Source: Coccinella septempunctata
Lineage: Eukaryota; Arthropoda; Insecta; Coleoptera; Coccinellidae
Direction of reading: 5' to 3'
Length of the DNA stretch: 64,000 nucleotides
Assembly: GCF_907165205.1 (NCBI RefSeq)
Contig: NC_058193.1
Span: 9,176,001-9,240,000, forward strand
Of this stretch, positions 52,970 to 63,911 are shown in pieces (the stretch's first letter is position 1; every line of letters begins with the position of its first letter). A model generated the notes under the pieces. That model was not told the DNA's origin. It was given only the letters and a program-made list of their open reading frames with translations, and made no database searches. The position numbers and the translations under genes were made by a program.

Positions 52970-55900
52970 AAGGGAGATTGGAGGCGGAGTCGACCACATC
53001 TCCCGGAATCTTGACTCCACTGGCACCGACTACCTGTAATGATAACCGTCCGTTAGTAGAGGTCAGAATAGCCGGCAAACACTTCCGAGCACTGATAGAT
53101 ACCGGAGCGACCAGGAGTTTCTGCAGTCAGGCCGTATCCGATCAGTGTGAAAGTAAAGGAATCACAGGACAAACAATGCACAACAGTTTCGCCGTAATAG
53201 CGAACGGACAAACCACCGTCACACCGAAACTGTACACCACCACCGTGCAAATTTCCGATTACACACTGCCTGATTTGAAATTCTTACTGGTACCAAACTT
53301 ACCGGTTGACATTATTCTGGGGATGGATGTTCTGTCGACTTTCAAGTTTTCCGTAAATCTCAGTACCGCCGAGTGCTTTCTGGAAGGCCGTCTGATCTCG
53401 AAACCGATGACTCCTGTCGAAACCACCGCAGAAGTTCACACCGCCGAAGAACACCTGTTGGAGTTGACGGAGTCTCAGAAACAGGAGCTGGAGGAATTTC
53501 TGAAAGAAGAATTAAAGAAGTTTGAGGACCTATATGGTACAACCGACCTGATTGAACATAAGATCAAACTGAAACCGGGCACCGAACCGATCAAACAACG
53601 ATACCGACCCCTAAACCCGAAAATGCAGGAGATCTTCAATCAGGAAGTAGACCGTATGCTGGCTGAGGGAGTGATTGAACCCTCCAAGTCACCGTGGAGT
53701 TCACCGGTAGTGTTGGTCAGGAAGAAAGACGGAAAATACCGTTTTTGCATCGACTTCCGTGCCGTCAACCAAGTGTCTGTAAAAGATGCATACCCGTTGC
53801 CGTATATTTCTGGGATTCTGGATAAACTGCGTAAGGCCAAGTACATTTCCACACTGGATCTGAAACAAGGATACTGGCAGATACCGTTAGCAAAGGAAAG
53901 CCGTCCGATTACTGCCTTCACAGTTCCAGGAAGGGGATTGTTCCAGTTCACCGTCATGCCGTTTGGTCTTCACGCTAGTCCAGCCACATTCCAGAGATTC
54001 TTAGACACCGTTATTGGCCCAGAAATGGAACCGGAGGCGTTCGCTTACCTGGACGACATAGTTGTCCTGGGGGAAACTTTCGAGGAGCACCTGGAGAACT
54101 TAAGAGAAGTATTCCGGCGGTTGAGAGAAGCCAATCTTCGTCTCAACCCCGAAAAGTGTGACTTTGTGCGAAAATCCCTAAAATACCTAGGACATGTCGT
54201 TACCTCCGAAGGAATCCGTACCGACCCGGACAAAGTTTCCTCTATCGTAGCATTCCCAGCGCCGAAAACCATCCGTGAATTGCGCCGTTTTCTGGGAGTT
54301 GCTAGCTGGTACCGCCGTTTTATAGAGAACTTTTCCGATGTCGTTGCACCGTTGACTCACCTGTTAAAGAAGAAACCACGTTGGAAGTGGGGTGAGGAAC
54401 AACAAAAAGCGTTCGACCTCCTGAAACAAAAGCTGACCGAATCACCTATACTGGCCTGTCCGGATTTCAATCAACCGTTCGTCCTGCAAACAGACGCCAG
54501 TGACGTAGGCCTTGGAGGAGCCCTGACCCAAGTTCTTGATGGAGAGGAAAGGGTGATCGCCTATGTCAGCCGTACCTTGAACACCGCCGAAAGAAACTAC
54601 TCCGTGTCCGAAAAGGAATGTCTCGCCATTGTTTTCTCGATAGAGAATCTGCGACCATACCTGGAAGGATTTCATTTCACCGTAATTTCCGACCACATGA
54701 GTCTAAAATGGCTGAATTCCATCAAGTCACCGTCCGGAAGAATTGCTCGATGGGCCGTTTTCCTTCAGCAATTCGACTTTGAAGTCCAATACCGGAAAGG
54801 TGCCCTGAACAAAGTCGCCGACAGTCTGTCCCGAAACCCGTTACCGTCTGTAGATTCCGTATGCCTGGCCGACGTCGAAGTTCGCTGCAGTTGGTACAAC
54901 AAAAAGCTCCAAGAGGTACAAAGAGACCCAGAAGATTTCCCTGACTTCGCCGTTGAGGATGGGAAACTGTATCGTCACTTCTGGGACTCTTCCGACTTTA
55001 CTGAAGTTGGATCCGGACAACCATGGAAGCTCTGTGTACCCACCGAACAACGACTGGAGGTCCTGAAAGAAAATCACGATTCGGAATTAGCTGGTCACCT
55101 GGGAATCTCCAAAACCATCTCTCGGCTAGCCCGGAATTATTACTGGCCAGGGATGTTCAGAGATGTCGCAAAATACGTAAGAAACTGCCCATCCTGTCAA
55201 AGGTACAAAGTACCACAACAGAAGACGCCTGGAAAAATGCAACCACATAGAATGACTGATGCACCGTTCCAAGAGGTCTGTACAGATGTGGTTGGGCCAC
55301 TTCCCCGTTCCAAGAAGGGAAATTCTTACGTAGTGGTGATGCAGGACCGTTTCACGAAATGGGTTGAATGCCGTCCGTTGCGGAAAGCCACCGCCAAAAC
55401 CGTTTATTCAGCCCTGTACGAACAAGTTATACTCCGATATGGCTGTCCGAAGCTGGTGATATCTGACAATGGGGTACAGTATGACAGTAGACTGTTCAAA
55501 AACAGTCTCCGAGAGCTGAACATTGCTCACCGTTTCACCCCTCCGTATACACCACAGTGCAACGCCGTAGAACGAGCCAATCGTACGTTGAAAACTATGA
55601 TAGGTCAGTTCTGTGAAGCCGACCACCGTACATGGGATGAGAAATTAGGTGAACTAACTTTCGCCCTGAATACCGCAAAACAAGAATCTACAGGATTCAC
55701 ACCGGCATTCCTGAACTATGGAAGGGAATTAACAGTCCCAAAGGCAATCTACTCGTCAAACACCCAAGACGATGACACCGAGGAGACAAACAGAAGCCCA
55801 GAAGAAAGTAGAGTAAATCTTACTCACCGTACAGAACAAATCCGTCATCTTCAGGAGGCCTATGAGTTTGTCAATACCAGGTTGTACCGTGCATTTGAAC

Positions 55901-56154
55901 AGCAAGCTCACCATTACAACCTCCGTCGAAGAGAAGTTCGTTTCCATGTCGGTGATAGAGTTCTGCGCCGTGCTAATCCGCTGTCGTCTGCCGTTGATAG
56001 CTTTGCAGCCAAGTTGGCTCCGAAGTTCTCTGGTCCGTATACCGTTGTGAAAGTAATTTCACCCGTTGTGTATGACCTGAAAGATGACAGTGGTAAGAAA
56101 ATCACCAATATTCATGTAAAGGATTTAAAACCGTTCCATCCGTCTGATCATTAG
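52846..56154 (+). CDS. Gypsy B Pol: protease, reverse transcriptase, RNase H, integrase
   Basis: 1,102 codons in the -1 frame relative to gag. The ATG at 52846 lies in the overlap and is probably not used; expression by frameshifting at 52960-52966 is inferred. Residues: protease DTGA 85-88; RT with KDGKYRFCIDFRAVN, LDLKQGYWQI, FGLHASPATFQR and YLDD 401-404; RNase H TDASDVGLGG 549-558 and Glu in SEKECLA; integrase zinc domain H744, H751, C781, C784; catalytic D813, D874, E909 with the standard 35-residue D-E spacing; GPY/F module (KFSGPYTVV) near 1065. All expected catalytic residues are present. CCG and CGT codons are frequent compared with the AT-rich surroundings. Confidence 0.95.
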   Translation: MFPMWWIWPHASRVSQATENLLFSMPEGEHSLTRLSVFGKLKGRLEAESTTSPGILTPLAPTTCNDNRPLVEVRIAGKHFRALIDTGATRSFCSQAVSDQCESKGITGQTMHNSFAVIANGQTTVTPKLYTTTVQISDYTLPDLKFLLVPNLPVDIILGMDVLSTFKFSVNLSTAECFLEGRLISKPMTPVETTAEVHTAEEHLLELTESQKQELEEFLKEELKKFEDLYGTTDLIEHKIKLKPGTEPIKQRYRPLNPKMQEIFNQEVDRMLAEGVIEPSKSPWSSPVVLVRKKDGKYRFCIDFRAVNQVSVKDAYPLPYISGILDKLRKAKYISTLDLKQGYWQIPLAKESRPITAFTVPGRGLFQFTVMPFGLHASPATFQRFLDTVIGPEMEPEAFAYLDDIVVLGETFEEHLENLREVFRRLREANLRLNPEKCDFVRKSLKYLGHVVTSEGIRTDPDKVSSIVAFPAPKTIRELRRFLGVASWYRRFIENFSDVVAPLTHLLKKKPRWKWGEEQQKAFDLLKQKLTESPILACPDFNQPFVLQTDASDVGLGGALTQVLDGEERVIAYVSRTLNTAERNYSVSEKECLAIVFSIENLRPYLEGFHFTVISDHMSLKWLNSIKSPSGRIARWAVFLQQFDFEVQYRKGALNKVADSLSRNPLPSVDSVCLADVEVRCSWYNKKLQEVQRDPEDFPDFAVEDGKLYRHFWDSSDFTEVGSGQPWKLCVPTEQRLEVLKENHDSELAGHLGISKTISRLARNYYWPGMFRDVAKYVRNCPSCQRYKVPQQKTPGKMQPHRMTDAPFQEVCTDVVGPLPRSKKGNSYVVVMQDRFTKWVECRPLRKATAKTVYSALYEQVILRYGCPKLVISDNGVQYDSRLFKNSLRELNIAHRFTPPYTPQCNAVERANRTLKTMIGQFCEADHRTWDEKLGELTFALNTAKQESTGFTPAFLNYGRELTVPKAIYSSNTQDDDTEETNRSPEESRVNLTHRTEQIRHLQEAYEFVNTRLYRAFEQQAHHYNLRRREVRFHVGDRVLRRANPLSSAVDSFAAKLAPKFSGPYTVVKVISPVVYDLKDDSGKKITNIHVKDLKPFHPSDH
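52960..53018 (+). promoter_or_regulatory. Gag-pol -1 frameshift signal: slippery site plus pseudoknot
   Basis: The heptamer G GGA AAC (52960-52966) is in the gag frame and followed at once by TGA. After 5 nt, stem 1 GGGAGAT (52972-52978) pairs with ATCTCCC (52998-53004). Loop bases GGAGTCGA (52986-52993) pair with TTGACTCC (53011-53018) downstream, giving an H-type pseudoknot with one G-U pair. In copy C the second stem is fully Watson-Crick (TCGACTCC), and stem 1 is unchanged. Frameshifting itself is inferred. Confidence 0.85.
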
Positions 56155-57499
56155 TAAGTACACTGTATAGCAACCGAAATAAAAACAAACCGTACCGTTA
56201 TATTGTACTGATCACCGATAATAAATGAGATACATCCGTCCTGTCTGTCTCTATTTCACCCCTCTGTAACCGTTAAAAATAATATTTATCACCGAAAATA
56301 GATTAGTAATGGGGTACTACCGCTGCTTTCACCGAATAAGTGCCCAGGTGAGTGAAATAGAGCCCTATACTTGTATCTCCTTATTAACTGCCAGAATGTA
56401 CATACCTAGATTTCCGCGATTCCACCATAACCGATAGATCTAACCTGGTCTGCCAGTGTTGGAGGATTCTGTTCCGTACAGTTTTGTTTGTTCTGTGCAG
56501 CTTTTATTACCACCACACAGGGCCGTCTGACTGTCATTGTGTAGATAAGTGGTATCCCAGAACACCTACAACAGAAAATTCCGTTAATTCACTGGAAAAA
56601 CAGGAACCGTAACCGTTAATTCAATTTTTCTGTATTAATTGTGGGACCGATAATACCAAGTGAGATACACCCGTCCTGTCTGTTTCTATTTCACCCCTGT
56701 GTCACTGTTAAATACAATAACCGAATAGAAAATAGCAATAGAAGGCTGACACCGCTTACACCGATATTACAAACTGGCCTGAACGGTAAGTGAAATAGAA
56801 CAGTATATTTGTATCTCCTTATTAACACTACCGACCGTACTTACCGTCTCTTCCGAAATTTCACCGTACACCCTGTCATCCCTCTGCTCCAGGATATCAA
56901 TATACTAAATGCTTTTCTCTCATTTTTATGCAACCTACAACTGCTGCTGACTCCAACACCATTGGGGAACTGCACCACCGTCACATGGGGAGCCAACGAC
57001 GCTGTCTGGTATTCCAAACTACCCTGGTTCGATGATATTGGTAACTGTTAACCCCCATGACATGTGCCCGGAGCCGGCTTTGCGAAGTCCACCCTAAAAT
57101 GGTTCAGAAATAACACAACGAATGACAAATCGAAATGGTACTCACTTTGAAGATTCCGTCCTGCACTGTTTCCACTATTTTCCGACATTTCCTTCACCGA
57201 TGGAAATGGAAATCGAAGTTTGGAACCACCCGGCGAAGTTTGACAATTCAACTTTGGAGGTTAGCTGATAGAACATAGAGCTTCGACAGCACCATTGAAG
57301 CGGACATACGTCAACGCGGACCATAGAGTGGGAGTAACCGAGATAGCATTAGCCACCTGGAGTAGATTAGGTGAACTTGTTAATTGTAAATCCGATCTCA
57401 ATCGTCTTGCCGTGAATAGTCAAACCGTTAACCGGACTTAGTAGATTTCACCGTGAAAAATTTAATCCCCTATTTCATCGTGGATTCAATTTTTCAACC
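56155..57499 (+). other. Gypsy B non-coding region between pol and 3' LTR, with duplicated module
   Basis: No env-like ORF: an 80-codon open frame at 56809-57051 lacks recognisable features. A module of about 185 bp occurs twice (56212-56395 and 56645-56830), diverged. Each copy contains CTATTTCACCCCT early and AGTGAAATAG late, which could pair to close a large hairpin. Confidence 0.7.
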
Positions 57500-57512
57500 G
57501 GGGACGAGGGGA
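57500..57512 (+). promoter_or_regulatory. Gypsy B polypurine tract
   Basis: GGGGACGAGGGGA directly before the 3' LTR; primer for plus-strand DNA. Confidence 0.85.
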
Positions 57513-58714
57513 TGTAATGAGAAAATGGGTTTTCCAACCTATTCCCTCATTTTAGAATAATTATTTTAGTTTTCCTTTTTAAATAATTCTGTTTCGAATT
57601 AATTTCCGAGAAATCTTTTCGAATTTCCAATTCAGGATTCCGACATCGTTCGGAATTGTAAACATACCGCACCGTTTTTATTCCGTTTTTATTCCCTAAA
57701 AACGATGTCACACCGTATAAAACATCCTGAATTGGAAGATAACCGAGTTTTTTTGTTCGCTAGCACAGATAAGTCGAAATTAAGACGTTTTCATCGACGC
57801 AAAATTACCGAATTTCGACTGTCGGGCACATCTGATTTCCGCACCCCCCCTGTGGGTATAAAATCAGATGTTCCCCCGCAGGCCACTTGACTTACGATTT
57901 TCACTTGTGATTAGCTTACTGCCGCTTTGCGATTTTTCCGTATTTGACCACCGATTAGCCGCCGAGTATTTTTCTAGAACTCACAAATTTTGTTTTAGTT
58001 TTCTTTTCGGGAGAAATTTTAGAAGAAGTTTTTTTTTAAGTTATTATATTTTTCTACTGTTCTTTCTACTCTCTTGTGAGTGCAAGTGGCCAAGCCAAAG
58101 GTAAGACGACACGCCGTTATTTGCTTTTATATTGGAACTTCAGCCTCCTTTCATCCCTTCCTAACCCGGGTTAAGTTCCACCCCTATTGCTAAAGCACCC
58201 CGCTGGCGTGGACACTCAGGGGGTGCGGAGGCACTTTGGAGTGGCGAACCCTCTTCCCTTCCCCGTTGTTTCGACGCTCACTTCGGTTGCTATCGAAGAA
58301 CCCCGCTGGCGTGGACACTCAGGGGGCGAAGAGCGCAACTAGGGGTGAGCTGTTGTGAATCTGTGCCGTCTTTCATCCCCACACCTGGCTGAAGACCCGA
58401 TATCTGTCCGTCAAGTGTACGTCTCAGGTTCTGGCCGGCGAACAAGTCCGTTAACCCCCGTATAACGCTTGAGATCGGATCCCGTGCTATTCCGTCCGTC
58501 TTTCGAATCACTGTAAAATTTAGTAGTAGTGCTATTTGTGTTCCCCTTTTCGACGAATAAAAGTTGTATACGTTGATTCTGCCTTTCATTGTGCGTCGCT
58601 AACACCCTAGACACCAGGGAGCCCTGTCTCCGGCTAGTAGCTGCCAGGGTAGGTTTGCTATTCTCCCTTAAAGAATAGCTGGCGCTCGAGTCAGCCGAGG
58701 AAAACCCCGTTACA
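57513..58714 (+). repeat. Gypsy B 3' LTR
   Basis: 1,202 bp, the same length as the 5' LTR and with no differences in the lines compared. Confidence 0.95.
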
Positions 58715-58718
58715 AATT
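58715..58718. repeat. Target-site duplication of gypsy B, right (AATT)
   Basis: Matches 48845-48848. Confidence 0.9.
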
Positions 58719-61537
58719 TCATAGAACAGTATCAGAATGAAGATTACGATACCATAGTCATTGATGATATGAAGGAACTGAACTCTATGGGGTTGAGCGG
58801 GGAACTAAAAATTCTAACAGTGAACATCAGGAGCATAAGGAAAAATTTTAATGAATTCGAGGCGTTTTTGGAGACATTTACCACCGCTTTTGACATCATA
58901 ACATTGACTGAGACGTTCAAGGTGGAAGACTCAAGATTATTTAAGATAAGAGGATACGATCACGTCTATAATGAAGGTAATTACAACAAAAATGATGGAG
59001 TGATAGTGTACGTTAAAAATGGCATTGATTTTGAATACTCGAATATAAAAATTGGTAATATTACAGCGTTGGAATTAAATATAAAAAACATAGCGAGAAA
59101 CATAAGGCTCACTGCGATATATAAGTCGCCACAACACCATCGCAGAGTTCAATAAAGACTTATCACTATACCTAGAGAAAGAGAAACATGTTACTTATCA
59201 TATTCTTACTGGCGACATGAATATAAATCTTCTATCCCACGAAATTCAAATAGAAGAATAGAAAGGCATTCTAAGTATGTATGGATTCACATCACTCATA
59301 AATAAAATTACTCGTCCAGATAGCCGTTCATGTCTGGACCATTTCTTCGTAAAGGGTATAAGTCCAGAAAACTCTAGTGTGGATGGTGTCATTTTGCGAA
59401 ATTTGATCACTGACCTCTTTCCTGTGTTATTATTTACTGATAAAAAACTAATAAGACAAAACGTGAAAAAAATTGTTTGCAAAAAATATATAAACTATGA
59501 TAAATTAAGAAATCTTCTTGAAAACGAAAAATGGCATGAAATATACAATTATGATGATATAAATTTAATGACTGAAAAATTCATTGATATATTACAAAAA
59601 TTCACGAACGAGAGTACCACTACCATAAATATAAAAAAAGGTGAGCGAATTAGAAAAGAATATATCACCACAAAAATTTTGGAAAAAATAAAAAATAAAC
59701 AGAATTTATATAATGAAACGAAAAAAGCTCCAAAAAATATTCAATCAAAAAATGATTACTCCAGAGCAAAAAATAGATTACATAAACTTATAAGGGAAGC
59801 CAAAACAAAATATTTTGAAAAAAACATAAAAGCAAACGTGAATGATTCAAAGGCACTATGGAATTGCGTAAATAAAATAACTAATGATGGCAAATCAAAA
59901 ACAAATATAAATTACATCGAAACTGATGATAACGTAAAGATCGAGAGTAGTCAGGAGATGTGCGAGCATTTCAATGAATACTTCAGTAAAATAGGAGAAA
60001 ATTACGCTAATAAAATATCTGTGCCAAACGATTTCACAGAAAGAAACAAATATGTAGATAAAACATTCTTCTTGCTACCAACCGATAAAGAAGAGGTAGT
60101 GAAAACTATAAAAAGTCTCAAATCGAAAAAATCAGGCGGACATGATGGTATAAGAGCAGAAACTTTAAAGGAAATACAAAAAGAAATATCTGAGCCACTT
60201 ACTTACATAATAAATAAGATCTTTGAAAAGGCCTGTTTCCCAAATATACTGAAATTAGGAGTAGTTAAACCCTTATTCAAAGGTGGTGATAGAAGTCGTA
60301 TGGTAAACTATAGACCAATTACTCTAATTTCCAATATAGCTAAAATCCTTGAAAGATTGATAAAGGTTCGAATGGAGGCTTTCTTGAACAAATATGATAT
60401 CATATCAGGAAATCAGTTCGGGTTTCGTTCAGGTATGTCGACCGAAGACGCTATACAGAAAGCAACAGCGAAAATATATGAAAACATGGACAAAAAATTC
60501 CAACTCTGGCAATTGTAATAGATCTGGCAAAAGCATTCGATACCGTCACCCATGACAAGCTGTTAGAGAAACTCGAAAGGTATGGTTTTCGAGGTAAAAT
60601 GCTGGATCTCCTTAAAAGTTACTTGTCGGATAGAACTCAAATAGTGAATTTAAATGATAAATACAGCAAGAAATGTCAGATTAACTATGGAGTGCCACAG
60701 GGAACTGTGCTCGGACCGCTTTTGTTCATTCTGTATTTGAATGGTATCTTCGAAATGGACAGTGGAGGACAGATTATTGGTTTCGCAGATGACTTGCTGA
60801 TTTTGTTTCAAGATGAAACATGGGAAAGCCTGAAAAGACAAGCATCAAATGAATTTAAGGAGCTGGTTAAATGGTTTAGGATAAATAAACTTACAGTTAA
60901 TACAAGCAAGACTAAATACCTAACATTTACCTCAAATAGAAAAGGAACTCCGAATTTGGGAGATTTAGAAATAGATCCTCAAATGAATATTGCGAAAACA
61001 CAGGCAACAAAATATCTAGGAATAATTATCGATGAAAACCTCAGATGGGATGAACATACGTCATATATCTCGAGAAAACTGAGAGGCATCCTTAATAGAT
61101 TCAAATTCATAAAAGAAAGCATAAATTCTGTGGAACACCTAAAAATGATATATGATGCATTAGTAGTTCCTCAGCTCACATATGGTATAATAGGATGGGG
61201 GGGTGTTCTAGACCGGCACAAAAAAAGTATTGATACACTACAAAAATGTATACTAAAAGTTATGTACGGAAAAAGAATCACATTCTCTAGCGAGAAAATA
61301 TTCCAGATATCTAAAGCACTTGACTTAAGATTAATCTTTGCTCACAGAATTCTCATCAATATTCAGAAAAATAAAATTTCCACCACAAAGATAGAACATA
61401 AATACCCAACTAGAGCAGAAGAAAATAACTACAAAACAAAGAGAGCAGAAAAAAGAATTGGACAGAGGTGTAGTACATATTTAGCTCCAAGAATATACTC
61501 CGTTATACCGGAAGATATAAAAAAAAAACAAAAATAA
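58719..61537 (+). pseudogene. LINE E ORF2: endonuclease and reverse transcriptase
   Basis: Continuation of the ORF2 cut at 48848. Endonuclease: LTVNIRSIRKNFNEFEAFLE, LTETFKVEDSRLF, GVIVYVKNGIDFEY and TAIYKSPQH; a frameshift near 59130; HILTGDMNINLLS; one TAG at 59258-59260; RPDSRSCLDHFFVK. Linker: Lys/Asn-rich, KTKYFEKNIKANVNDSKALW. RT: KKSGGHDGIRAETLK, GVVKPLFKGGDRSRMVNYRP, NQFGFRSGMSTEDAI, a frameshift near 60505, IVIDLAKAFDTVTHDKL (motif A), YGVPQGTVLGPLLFILYLN (motif B), GFADDLLILF (motif C). Thumb: YLGIIIDENLRWDEHTSY and YGIIGWGG. Ends at 61537. Confidence 0.87.
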
Positions 61538-62013
61538 ATCTAAATTCAGTAAAGATGTAAAGAGATGGATGATTGAAGGAAATCGAGATTTCATAAACAA
61601 TATGATAAATTCCAGGACCGGATGATTGAAGCCGAAGAGGATAATAAAACCGATTAAGACTAGAAAATGGAAAGGAAAGAGGAAAAATTCACATGAAAAA
61701 TCACTAACTCAGACAAATATATCTTATAACGAGTCAAGGCACCAAATAAAGTCAAAGTTTTTTTTTTTTTTATCATAATCATAAATAAACGTAATTTATA
61801 TCAGTTAGGTATTAATATTAAAAAAAAAAAAAAGGAAAAATAAGACAAAATTATTGTTGATTTGTTCATAACCGTATAGAATAAGATTTATTTTTTGCTG
61901 TACACAGTCGTTCACCTCCGAGTGAATACTCCACAGCTGTAATTTCGGGTTTATCTGTAATGCGTTGCTGAATAAACTCTATTCTATTCTATTCTATTCT
62001 ATTCTATTCTATT
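61538..62013 (+). other. LINE E 3' UTR and (CTATT)n tail
   Basis: AT-rich 3' UTR with T- and A-runs (61759, 61820), AATAAA at about 61970 and seven or eight CTATT units to 62013. The tail type resembles the (CTTAT)n of LINE G. Confidence 0.85.
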
Positions 62014-62136
62014 GGGCGTCGCTAACACCCTAGAAAACAGGGAACCTTGTCTCCGGCTAGTAGCTGCCAGGGTAGGTTTGCTTTTCTCCCTTAAAGAATA
62101 GCTGGCGCTCGAGTACACCGAGGAAAGCACGTTACA
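62014..62136 (+). repeat. Gypsy LTR A, right portion (U5 end)
   Basis: GCGTCGCTAACACCCTAG to ACGTTACA matches the last 120 bp of LTR B and completes the LTR that breaks at 47262. Confidence 0.88.
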
Positions 62137-62512
62137 AAAATGGCGCAACGAGCAGGGACCGTTCAGAATCTACCAGGAAACAACTGAGGTGAGAGACATT
62201 AACCGGACAGTGAGTGAATTCCCGAAACAGGGAGTAAAACCTCAGAACAGTGAGTAACTATTTCTTGAACGGAAAACTGTGAAAAATAAACTTGAACTGT
62301 CTTTTATTCCATGCCACTCTGTATTGAACTGTTATACTGTGAATTGAATTGGACTATATTTTGGAAATTTTCCTACTGTTGAACCCCGTTGAAAATAATT
62401 TGTGATTATTCTTTTTGCCGATTACTGTATTGAGTTGTTGAAAACTGAACTGTTATTACGCCGTTATATCAGTGAAAATCATTTCCGATTTTTTATTATT
62501 TCTGATTCATTG
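62137..62512 (+). pseudogene. Gypsy copy A primer binding site and leader
   Basis: TGGCGCAACGAGCAGGGACC follows the LTR, then a leader nearly identical to gypsy B 50076-50425. Broken at 62512 by an inverted LTR. The coding part of copy A is not in this window. Confidence 0.85.
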
Positions 62513-63911
62513 TGTAACGTGGTTACTCGGAGAAACCTAATCTCGAGCGCCAGCTATTCTTTTCAACAGGAAGAATAGCAAACCTACCAGAGTAGCTGCT
62601 AGCCGGAGACAGAGCTCGCTGTTATCTAGGGTGGTAGCGACAACGAAGAAGTCAAAATCGAATTATGTAAAAGTTTATTCACACCTTCGGAAACTAATTA
62701 TATGTACAAGGGAGATATGCGTAGGTATGAAATATGAGTGATTCTATAAGCGAAAATACATTCGGGAAATCCTATCCGGTCACGAGCACTTTATGAAATT
62801 TATAGCGGGTGTAGTGAAACATTAAAGGTTCTATAAAAATGCGACAACCAGAACTGACGGAACGAATGCTAAGGACTTGCTATATGGTATCGGTATGTAG
62901 TTGTATTTCTCTGGAAATGAAACACAACAAGGGCAGATCTGTTCGAGACTTTTATTCGCTACCCCAAGGGCTATATCGCACCATGACTGATAGCGAAGAA
63001 AACGTCTATTTTTAGCGCAACTACGGGATTTCACTGACTACGAGCAGTATCTCTTATTCTCTGCCCCAAGGGCTATAACGCGCCATGACTGACAGAAAAG
63101 AAGAGATTTCGGATTCAACACTTATGACGCGGAACGCGGACAGGGGGTTGACGGGACTCTCCCTTCAGTACCCCAAGGGCTTACGCGCCATGACTGATAG
63201 CGAAGGGAAAAGTCAGACTCGAGAAACAGGGCAAAGAACGATAAAATACAACAGAAAGCGATACAGTACAGCAGTGTCAAAGTTAAAGAAGTAACGGCGT
63301 AGGTCTAACGAAGAAACTGAACGGTACAGACGGGGACCTACCTCCTTTGTTCAAGCACTCGCGGAAACTCAAAGGAAAGAAAAAATAACTAAAAAAATTG
63401 ATTCTAAATAGCACTGATGCAACACAAAAAAATACTTCTTAAACGGCGAAATTCAGAAAATACGGAAAACTTGCCGAAGTAAGAGAACTGAATTTAAAAC
63501 AGAAGTCACCACGTTAAAACTGAAATCTAAGAGCGAAAAATCGAAAGTCGAAATACTGAAGTAACCGAGCAAAGTCAAAAAGTAAGTGACCGTCGCAGGG
63601 GAAAATTTGCTTCTATAGGCAAATCCCCTCTCACGGTAAAAATCTGAAAATTCCAGAATGCGACAAGAATGAAAAACGTCGTCAGCTCCGGTTTATCGCA
63701 TATCAACAGATGAAAAACGTCGAAATCTTCAACGGCATGTAAGAAAAACAACGTGAAACACAGATAAACGGTTTTTTACATTTACTCTGCCTATCGGAAT
63801 GAACGTACTGAATATTCGAGAATTAAAATATTTTCAAAGACGGAAATTTAAAACGAAAGAAATGCACTAAAATGAATTCCAATTTTCCTCAGAAGACTGG
63901 AATTCATTACA
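62513..63911 (-). repeat. LTR of another gypsy element, inverted (its 3' LTR)
   Basis: Begins TGTAACG and ends CATTACA on the plus strand, i.e. TGTAATG...CGTTACA on the minus strand, 1,399 bp. Its U5 end (62513-62640) matches LTRs A, B and C, but the rest does not. Three related blocks with CCCCAAGGGCT and CGC(A/G)CCATGACTGA lie at about 62963, 63066 and 63171. Confidence 0.82.
62960..63206. repeat. Three ~104-bp spaced repeats in the inverted LTR
   Basis: TACCCCAAGGGCTATATCGC, TGCCCCAAGGGCTATAACGC and TACCCCAAGGGCTTACGCGC, each followed by CCATGACTGA(T/C)AG, spaced about 104 bp. Confidence 0.8.

Larger units (their letters stand above)
48849..58714 (+). mobile_element. Gypsy B: complete Ty3/gypsy LTR retrotransposon
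   Basis: 9,866 bp with two 1,202-bp LTRs that appear identical wherever compared, PBS, long leader, gag, pol in the -1 frame (PR-RT-RH-IN), a 1.36-kb non-coding region and a PPT. 4-bp AATT duplication. No env. Open gag and pol frames and matching LTRs indicate a very recent insertion. It is the youngest layer in a nest: gypsy A hosts LINE E, which hosts gypsy B. Confidence 0.95.
47263..62013 (+). mobile_element. LINE E, APE-type LINE with (CTATT)n tail, split by gypsy B
   Basis: 5' UTR 47263-47855, ORF1 47856-48698, A-rich spacer, ORF2 from the ATG at 48839, interrupted after 10 nt by gypsy B (48849-58714) and resuming at 58719 to 61537, then a 3' UTR with AATAAA (61970) and (CTATT)n at 61977-62013. 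The whole element sits inside gypsy LTR A. Confidence 0.88.

Noticed and set aside
56809..57051. 80-codon open frame downstream of gypsy pol as an env gene
   Set aside because: Too short, no signal peptide, no membrane anchor, and it overlaps the duplicated non-coding module.
60650..60841. Antisense open frame within LINE E RT
   Set aside because: Shadow of the RT coding strand.
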